From NCBI RefSeq assembly GCF_030657435.1, contig NZ_JAUTWS010000007.1, positions 1 through 64,000 on the forward strand: a stretch of 64,000 nucleotides of DNA. Reading direction: 5' to 3'. The DNA is from Paracraurococcus lichenis (GTDB taxonomy: Bacteria > Pseudomonadota > Alphaproteobacteria > Acetobacterales > Acetobacteraceae). Position 1 is the stretch's first letter, and each line of letters begins with the position of its first letter. Positions 58,300-64,000 of this stretch are shown here, piece after piece. A model generated the notes under the pieces. The model made no database searches. It worked only from the letters and a program-made list of their open reading frames with translations, and was not told where the DNA came from. The translations under genes were made by a program, and so were the position numbers.

Positions 58300-59751
58300 A
58301 TGCTCGACTTCTCCCGCCTTCGCATCCTGGTCCTCGGCGACGTCATGCTCGACCGCTTCCTCTATGGCGCGGTCGACCGGATCTCGCCCGAGGCGCCGGT
58401 GCCAGTGGTGCGGCTGGGCCGGACGCTCGCCATGGCGGGCGGTGCCGGCAATGTCGCGCGCAACATCTCCGCCCTCGGCGGGGAGGCGGTGCTGGTGGGC
58501 CTGGTCGGGCAGGATGCGGCGGCGGCCGAATTGCGCGCCCTGCTGGCCGCGGACCCGCGCATCGCCGATGCGCTGGTCGGCAGCCCGGCCCGCCCCACCA
58601 TCTGCAAGATGCGCGTCATCGCCGGCAACCAGCAGGTGGTGCGGCTGGATGACGAGGTGGCGGCCGCGGCGGATGCGGCGGAGCGCGCGGCGCTGGTCGC
58701 CGCGGTCGAGGCCGCGCTGCCCGGCTGCGCCGCGCTCATCCTCTCCGACTACGCCAAGGGTGTGCTGGCGCCGGAGGTCATCGCCGCCGCCATCGCCGCG
58801 GCGGGGCGCCTCGGGCTGCCGGTGCTCGCCGACCCGAAGAGCGACGACTTCGCCCAGTATCGCGGCGCCGGCTGCCTCACCCCGAATGCGAAGGAACTCG
58901 CCCGCGCCGCCCGGATGCCGGTCGGGACGGAGGCCGAGGTCGCCGCCGCCGCCCGGCAGGTCATGGCGGCCGCCGGCCTGCCGGCGCTGCTCTGCACCCG
59001 CGCCGAGAAGGGCATGACCCTGGTGCTGGCGGAGGGCGGCGTGCATTCCGTCCCGGCCGAGGCGCGGGAGGTCTTCGACGTCTCCGGCGCCGGCGACACG
59101 GTCATCGCCGCCCTCGCGCTGGCGCATGCCGCCGGCCAGCCGCTGCCGGAGGCGATGCGTATCGCCAATGCCGCCGCCGGCATCGTGGTCGGCAAGCTCG
59201 GCACCGCGACCGTCACGGCGGATGAGCTGAGCCACGCGCTCCGCGCCGGCAGCGGCTCCGCGCCGGGGGAGGAGGCGCTGCTCGACCACGCGGCGGCGCT
59301 GCGGCTGGTGCGGGACTGGCAGGCGCATGGTCTGCGCGTCGGCTTCGCCAATGGCTGCTTCGACATCCTGCATGCCGGCCATGTCGCGCTGCTGCGCGCC
59401 GCCCGCCGGCGCTGCGACCGGCTGGTCGTCGCGCTCAACACCGATGCCAGCGTGGCGCGGCTCAAGGGCCCGGCGCGGCCGGTGAACGGCCTCGCCGACC
59501 GCGCCGCGGTCATCTCGGCGCTCGCCGCGGTGGATGCGGTGGTCGCCTTCGCCGAGGACACGCCGCTCGAGCTCATCCGCCTGCTCATGCCCGATGTGCT
59601 CATCAAGGGCGCCGACTACAGCATCGACCGGGTGGTGGGCGCCGATCTCGTGCAGGCGGCGGGCGGGGAGGTGGCGCTGATCGAGCTCGTCCCCGGCCGG
59701 TCCACCACGGCGCTGGTCGAACGGCTCGCGGGCGCACCGACATTGTCGTGA
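58300..59751 (+). CDS. hldE: bifunctional heptose kinase/adenylyltransferase HldE
   Basis: A 483-residue fusion for ADP-heptose synthesis used in the lipopolysaccharide core. Residues ~1-310 are the PfkB-type kinase (LGDVMLDRFLYG, GGAGNVARNISALGG, VFDVSGAGDTVIAALALA). Residues ~340-483 are the nucleotidyltransferase (VGFANGCFDILHAGHVALL with the HxGH motif, LNTDASVARLKGPARP, LIKGADYSIDRVVGADLV). Full length. No other heptose genes are next to it. A GTG at 58291 is an alternative start. Confidence 0.94.
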   Translation: MLDFSRLRILVLGDVMLDRFLYGAVDRISPEAPVPVVRLGRTLAMAGGAGNVARNISALGGEAVLVGLVGQDAAAAELRALLAADPRIADALVGSPARPTICKMRVIAGNQQVVRLDDEVAAAADAAERAALVAAVEAALPGCAALILSDYAKGVLAPEVIAAAIAAAGRLGLPVLADPKSDDFAQYRGAGCLTPNAKELARAARMPVGTEAEVAAAARQVMAAAGLPALLCTRAEKGMTLVLAEGGVHSVPAEAREVFDVSGAGDTVIAALALAHAAGQPLPEAMRIANAAAGIVVGKLGTATVTADELSHALRAGSGSAPGEEALLDHAAALRLVRDWQAHGLRVGFANGCFDILHAGHVALLRAARRRCDRLVVALNTDASVARLKGPARPVNGLADRAAVISALAAVDAVVAFAEDTPLELIRLLMPDVLIKGADYSIDRVVGADLVQAAGGEVALIELVPGRSTTALVERLAGAPTLS

Positions 59752-59822
59752 GCGGCACCTGAGGGGCAGACCGCCGCCGCGGGCCGGCGCATCATGCACC
59801 GATACGGTTCAGGCGGGTCTGG

Positions 59823-61817
59823 GTGTTCGATCGGCGGATCAGGGTGGCGGGGCCGGGCGGCCGGGGCGGCGCGGCACGCGGGCCGAGCCTGCGCGCCGCG
59901 CTGCTCGCCCTCGTCCTCTGCCTCGCCGCGACCATGGCCGGGCTGGCCGCCTTCGCCCTCTGGCAGGCGCAGGACGCGGCGCAGCGCCAGGTGACGGAGC
60001 AGCTCCTCGGCACCGCCCGCGCCATGGCCCGCGTCATCGACCGCGAATTCGCCCGGGCCGAGGCGCTCGACCTGCCCATCATCGGCGTCGCCGGCCCGGA
60101 TGGGCGGCAACTCGCCAGCAGCCTCGCCACCCCCGAGCGCATCGCCGCCGGCCTGCCCGCCGCGCCGGCGGTCATGCGGGTCTTCGAGACCGGCGCCACC
60201 AGCGTCGGCGACTTCACCGAGGGGAACGATCCCGGCCGGCGGCGCATCGTCCTCGGCGTGCCGGTGCGGGCGGCGCCGGGCGGGGAGGTGCGCTATGCCC
60301 TCGGCCTCGTCCTGCCGCGGGAGCGGCTGCTGGCCGCGCTGCAGGAGCAGCACCTGCCGGCGGGATGGGTGGCGACGCTGGTCGACCGCCAGATGACGGT
60401 GGTGGCGCGGACCCACAACGACGACCGCCAGACAGGCCGGCCGGTGCCGCAGCCCTATGCGGCGCAGTTCGGCCGCGACCCGGACGGGATCATCCGGAAC
60501 GCCACCAGCATGGACGGGGAGCCCTCGGTCCTCGCCTATGCGCGGGCGCCGGTCACCGACTACATCGTCGCCATCCTGGCGCCGGAGGCGGATTTCGACG
60601 CCACGCGCTGGCAGGCCCTCCGGCAGCTCGCCTGGCTGGTGCTGCCCGCGGTCGCCGCCGCGCTCGGCCTCGCCCTGCTGCTGGCCCGCCGCGTCGCCGA
60701 GGCGCTGCGCGGCCTCGCTCAGCCCGCGGCGCCCGGCGCGCGGCTGCGGGAGGTGGCCGAGCTCGGCACCGCGCTCGCCGCCGAGCGGCAGGCGCGCGAC
60801 CAGGCGGAGGTCGCGCTGCGCGAGCGGAGCGCCTGGCTGGAGGCGGCCCAGCGCGCGGCCGTGCTCGGCGTCTTCGAATGGGAGGTGGAGGCGGATGCGG
60901 CGCGCTGGTCGGAGGGCCTCTCCGCCCTGCTGGACATCCCGCCCGGGCCGCTGCCGGCGGGTGCCTGGCGGCGGCTGCGCGCCCGCGTGCTGCCGGAGGA
61001 CCGGCCGGCGCTGGATGCCGCGCTGGCCCGGGCGCTCAGCGGGGAGCGCCCCGACTTCGCCGCCGAGTTCCGCATCCGCCGCGGTGATGGCGCGCTGCGC
61101 TGGGTCTGCGGCCAGGGCACGCTGCTGCCGGCCGGGTCGGGCCGGCGGAAGGCCCTCGGCGCGCTGATCGACGTCACCACCCGCCGGCGGCTGGAGGAGG
61201 AGCGGGAGGCGCTGCTGCGCCAGCAGGAATTCCTCGCCGGCGAGATCCATCACCGCGTCAAGAACAGCCTGCAGCTCGTCCTGAGCCTGCTGCTGATGCA
61301 GGCGCGGCGGGCGCCGGCGGAGGCGACCGCGGCCCTGCGCGACGCCGCCCGCCGGGTCGGCACCGTCGCCGCGGTCCACCGCCGGCTCTACGAGGACAGC
61401 GCGGAGGGCGCGACCGACGCCGGCCACTACCTCGCCGGGCTGGTGGAGGATCTCGGCGCCTCGCTCGCGGAGAGCCAGGAGGGGCGCGGGCTGCGGCTGG
61501 TCGCCGCGCCCGGCCTGCACCTGGCGCCGGAGCGCCTCGCGCCGCTCGGCATCGTGGCGACCGAGCTGATGACCAATGCCCTGAAATACGGCGCAGGCCA
61601 GGTGACGCTCCGGCTCGGGCGCAGGGCGGAGGGGCTGGTGCTGGCCGTCGAGGACGAGGGGCCCGGCTTCCCGCCGGGCTTCGACCCGGCGGCCTCGCGC
61701 GGCCTCGGCATGCGGGTGGCGACGACGCTGGTCCGGCAGGCGGGGGGGCGGCTGGCGGTGGACACTGCGGCGCGCGGCGGGCGGGTGGTCATCACCCTGC
61801 CGGAAGCCGGCGGCTGA
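59823..61817 (+). CDS. sensor histidine kinase with HisKA_2/HWE-like domain
   Basis: A 664-residue membrane kinase. TM1 is at ~24-46, a periplasmic sensor of the Cache type spans ~47-265, TM2 ~268-288; then a coiled linker, a PAS-like domain (~340-450, GVFEWEVEADAARWSEGL), and the kinase part: EIHHRVKNSLQLVLSLL with the phosphorylated His (~475), NALKYG (N box, ~582) and DEGPGFPPGF, GLGMRV. No response regulator gene is adjacent. It begins with GTG. The signal is unknown. Confidence 0.9.
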   Translation: MFDRRIRVAGPGGRGGAARGPSLRAALLALVLCLAATMAGLAAFALWQAQDAAQRQVTEQLLGTARAMARVIDREFARAEALDLPIIGVAGPDGRQLASSLATPERIAAGLPAAPAVMRVFETGATSVGDFTEGNDPGRRRIVLGVPVRAAPGGEVRYALGLVLPRERLLAALQEQHLPAGWVATLVDRQMTVVARTHNDDRQTGRPVPQPYAAQFGRDPDGIIRNATSMDGEPSVLAYARAPVTDYIVAILAPEADFDATRWQALRQLAWLVLPAVAAALGLALLLARRVAEALRGLAQPAAPGARLREVAELGTALAAERQARDQAEVALRERSAWLEAAQRAAVLGVFEWEVEADAARWSEGLSALLDIPPGPLPAGAWRRLRARVLPEDRPALDAALARALSGERPDFAAEFRIRRGDGALRWVCGQGTLLPAGSGRRKALGALIDVTTRRRLEEEREALLRQQEFLAGEIHHRVKNSLQLVLSLLLMQARRAPAEATAALRDAARRVGTVAAVHRRLYEDSAEGATDAGHYLAGLVEDLGASLAESQEGRGLRLVAAPGLHLAPERLAPLGIVATELMTNALKYGAGQVTLRLGRRAEGLVLAVEDEGPGFPPGFDPAASRGLGMRVATTLVRQAGGRLAVDTAARGGRVVITLPEAGG

Positions 61818-62261
61818 TCAGCGCCGCAGGATATGCGTGCCGAGGATGTCGATGACGACCGCGCCGTCGGCGAGGCGCCGACCGGTGTAGCGCACCTTGG
61901 CGATGCCGCGGTCGGGCTTGCTGCGGCTCGGCGTCAGCTCCTCGATCCGGGCGGAGACGGCGATCTCGTCGCCCGGCCGCACCGGCGCCGGCCAGCGGAC
62001 GAGCTGGTCCGCGCCGCCCATCGAGACCTTCGCCACCCAGCCCGTGCGGATGATGTGGCTGAAGACCGCGGCCTGGGTGTGCAGGCCGCTGGCGATGATG
62101 CCGCCGAAGGGGCCGGCCGCTGCCGCCGCCGCGTCGATATGGAAGGGCTGCGGGTCCCAGCGCCGGGCGAAGTCGAGGATGTCTTCCAGGTCCATCCGGA
62201 TGCTGCCGAACTCGAATTCCTGCCCGACCGCGAGCTCGTCGAAGCTTTCCAGCGGCCGCAT
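61818..62261 (-). CDS. MaoC-type dehydratase
   Basis: A 147-residue hot-dog fold protein of the MaoC/R-specific enoyl-CoA hydratase group: FARRWDPQPFHIDAAAAAAGPFGGIIASGLHTQAAV with the catalytic Asp/His pair (~residues 36-42) and VSMGGADQLVRWPAPVRPGDEIAVS. It hydrates enoyl-CoA-type substrates. Its ATG overlaps the SDR stop by one base, so they form a translationally coupled pair, suggesting a beta-oxidation-like two-step. It is convergent with the histidine kinase. Confidence 0.9.
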   Translation of the reverse strand: MRPLESFDELAVGQEFEFGSIRMDLEDILDFARRWDPQPFHIDAAAAAAGPFGGIIASGLHTQAAVFSHIIRTGWVAKVSMGGADQLVRWPAPVRPGDEIAVSARIEELTPSRSKPDRGIAKVRYTGRRLADGAVVIDILGTHILRR

Positions 62262-63043
62262 CAGACGAGGCTCTGCATGTCGCCGTCGACGGCCAGGGCC
62301 TGGCCGCTGATGGTCGCGCCGAAGGGGCTGCAGAGATAGAGCGCCATGTTGGCGATGTCCCAGGGCGTGACGTAGCAGCGGAGGGAGACGGGCTTCAGCG
62401 TCTCCGCCTCCTGCTCGGTGAAGCTGCGGCCGTTGCTCTGCGCCTTCGCCTCGATGACGCGGCGGATGCGGTCGCCGGCGACGAGGCCCGGGAGGATGGC
62501 GTTCACCCGGATGCGCTCGGGGCCAAGCTCGATGGCGAGCGACTTGGTGAAGCCGATGACGCCCCATTTCGCCGCGGCATAGGGGCTGCGCAGCGGGAAG
62601 CCGAAGCGCCCGGCGGCGGAGGAGAGGTTGACGATGGAACCCCCTCCGGCGGCCCGCAGCGCCGGCACGGCGCGGCGGGCGCAGTGGAACATGGCCTCGA
62701 GGTCGATCTTGAGGGTGCGCTCCAGCGCCTCGGGCGTGACGTCCTCGACCCGCGCGGTCGGGCCGGCGATGCCGGCATTGTTCACCAGCACGTCGAGCCC
62801 GCCGAGATGCGCGATGGCGGCATCGACGAAGCCTTCGCAGCCCGCGACCGTCTCCATGTCCGCGAGCATGGAGGGGTGGGGGGAGGCGGCCAGCGCCTCC
62901 CGGTCCACGTCGCAGAGGAAGACGCGGGCGCCGCAGGCCACGAAGCCGTCCGCCATGGCGCGGCCGATGCCGCCGGCGCCCGCGGTGATGGCGACCCTGA
63001 GGCCGTCCAGCCGCACCGTCAGCGGCGAGGTATTGCCCGACAT
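62261..63043 (-). CDS. short-chain dehydrogenase/reductase
   Basis: A 260-residue classical SDR: VAITAGAGGIGRAMADGF (a TAGxGGIG variation of the nucleotide motif), FLCDVDREAL with the Asp for NAD, NNAGIAG, IVNLSSAAGRFGFPLRSPYAAAKWGVIGFTKSLA with Ser and YxxxK (~residues 157-161). It is coupled to the MaoC gene downstream. GGGAAGGAGAC precedes the ATG at 63043. It likely oxidises a 3-hydroxyacyl or similar alcohol produced by the MaoC step. Confidence 0.9.
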   Translation of the reverse strand: MSGNTSPLTVRLDGLRVAITAGAGGIGRAMADGFVACGARVFLCDVDREALAASPHPSMLADMETVAGCEGFVDAAIAHLGGLDVLVNNAGIAGPTARVEDVTPEALERTLKIDLEAMFHCARRAVPALRAAGGGSIVNLSSAAGRFGFPLRSPYAAAKWGVIGFTKSLAIELGPERIRVNAILPGLVAGDRIRRVIEAKAQSNGRSFTEQEAETLKPVSLRCYVTPWDIANMALYLCSPFGATISGQALAVDGDMQSLV

Positions 63044-63178
63044 GCCCGTCTCCTTCCCGAATCGCCGGGATGGTAGGCGGCGGCGCCGCGCGCGCAAGCC
63101 GCCGCGTCTCCCAACCGTGCGTGCCTTGCCGGGGCATGGTGTGCTACCTGGACGCGGAACGAGTTCCGGGAGCCGCCG

Positions 63179-64000
63179 ATGACCGGCATCGAGATCGTCC
63201 TCATCGTCCTGTTGCTGCTCGCGGTGCTCACCGCTGCGCGCGGCGTGCGCACCGTGCCGCAGGGCGAGGTCTGGACGGTGGAGCGCTTCGGCGCCTTCAC
63301 TCGCCTGCTGCAGCCCGGCCTGAACCTCATCATCCCCTTCGTCGATGCCATCGGGCGGCGGATGAACGTGCAGGAGGTGGTGCTGGACATCCCGGAACAG
63401 TCCGTGATCACCCGCGACAATGCCTCCGTCGCGGTGGACGGGATCGTCTATTATCGCATCATGGACCCGGCCAAGGCGGCCTATGCGGTGCAGAACCTGC
63501 AGCAGGCGCTGACCGCGCTGACCATGACCAATATCCGCAGCGTGATCGGCGAGATGGACCTGGATGCGACGCTGAGCGGGCGGGAGCGCATCAACTCCTC
63601 CCTGTTGCAGATCCTGGACGGCGCGACCGATCCCTGGGGCGTGAAGGTCAGCCGCGTCGAATTGCGCAAGGTGGAGCCGCCGGAGAACCTGGTGCGCGCC
63701 ATGAACCTGCAGATGACCGCCGAGCGCGAGCGGCGGGCCACCGTGGTGCGGGCGGAGGGGGAGAAATCCGCGCTGATCCTCGCCGCCGAGGGGCGCCGGG
63801 AAGCCGCGATGCGCGATGCCGAGGCGCGCGAGCGGCTGGCGCAGGCGGAGGCCGCGGCGACGCGCATGGTGGCCGAGAGCGCGGCCGGCGCCGGCGAGGC
63901 GGCGCTGCGCTACTTCATCAGCGACCGCTACGTGAAGGCCTTCGAGGCGCTGGGCACCAATCCCGCGAACAAGCTGGTGGTGGTGCCGATGGAATCGGCC
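63179..64000 (+). CDS. SPFH/band-7 (stomatin/QmcA-like) protein, cut by the window end
   Basis: The first ~274 residues of a band-7 protein; no stop is reached before the window ends. An N-terminal membrane anchor (IVLIVLLLLAVLTAA) is followed by VPQGEVWTVERFGAFTRLLQPGLNLIIPFVD, VLDIPEQSVITRDNASVAVDGIVYYRI, MTNIRSVIGEMDLDATLSGRERIN and the coiled coil TAERERRATVVRAEGEKSALILAAEGRR. Such proteins form membrane microdomain scaffolds and regulate FtsH-type proteases. A partner NfeD gene may lie beyond the edge. Divergent from the SDR/MaoC pair. Confidence 0.93.
   Translation, partial: MTGIEIVLIVLLLLAVLTAARGVRTVPQGEVWTVERFGAFTRLLQPGLNLIIPFVDAIGRRMNVQEVVLDIPEQSVITRDNASVAVDGIVYYRIMDPAKAAYAVQNLQQALTALTMTNIRSVIGEMDLDATLSGRERINSSLLQILDGATDPWGVKVSRVELRKVEPPENLVRAMNLQMTAERERRATVVRAEGEKSALILAAEGRREAAMRDAEARERLAQAEAAATRMVAESAAGAGEAALRYFISDRYVKAFEALGTNPANKLVVVPMESA

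Overview
The window is a GC-rich (about 70 %, third codon positions nearly all G or C) chromosomal segment of an alphaproteobacterium, most likely a Roseomonas-like member of the Acetobacteraceae/Rhodospirillales. This rests on the eno-ftsB-pdhABC-lpd-lipA-coq10 order, the cluster of an NDUFA12-like complex I subunit, MlaD and a DUF2155 protein, the lipoyl domain fused to pyruvate dehydrogenase E1 beta, and the Bug-type receptors. The taxonomic call is inference from gene content; no rRNA, tRNA, IS element, prophage or CRISPR array is visible.

Layout. 1-3.6 kb: an FG-GAP protein, then three small minus-strand genes (YciI-like, two VOC) facing an HxlR regulator. 3.8-8.5 kb: two tandem amidohydrolases and a Rieske protein (an apparent catabolic set), an SDR and a UvdE-type UV endonuclease. 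8.5-16.2 kb: secG, pyrG, a lipoprotein, eno, a polysaccharide pyruvyltransferase homologue, ftsB and a PhyH oxygenase. 16.5-24.5 kb: one long operon encoding pyruvate dehydrogenase (pdhA, pdhB, pdhC, lpdA), lipoate synthase and a Coq10/RatA-like protein, with VOC, GNAT and ABM genes embedded. 24.7-29.4 kb: small membrane proteins, a GST, threonine aldolase, YraN and a serine beta-lactamase-like hydrolase. 29.4-31.5 kb: a ClC channel gene with atypical codon use. 31.5-36.5 kb: an internally deleted carboxymuconolactone-decarboxylase-like gene, a 3-hydroxyisobutyrate-dehydrogenase-like enzyme, a lactonase-like MBL protein, a leuCD-type dehydratase and a Bug receptor, in an apparent catabolic operon. 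36.5-43.6 kb: HNH protein, EttA, GNAT, a 2H-phosphoesterase-like protein, a second Bug receptor, and the minus-strand operon NDUFA12-mlaD-72 aa-DUF2155-MBL. 43.8-47.8 kb: an apparently catalytically dead ribonucleotide-reductase paralogue, RidA, a SLATT-like two-TM protein and a decayed MntA/HepT toxin-antitoxin pair. 47.8-55 kb: a purine-ureide pair (M20 amidohydrolase and HIUase), ankyrin protein, amidase, NAT, WrbA and an LVIVD protein. 55.4-64 kb: an EF-G of divergent type, GST, HldE, a histidine kinase, a MaoC/SDR pair and an SPFH protein cut by the window end.

The intergenic regions carry several families of perfect hairpins that recur in the window, one with compensatory base changes between copies, and an exact 20-nt tandem array after the coq10-like gene. 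No complete new defence or mobile system is present. The most unusual items are the ribonucleotide-reductase pseudoenzyme, the SLATT-like gene next to a broken HepT/MntA module, the in-frame deletion in the CMD gene and the recurring hairpin elements.
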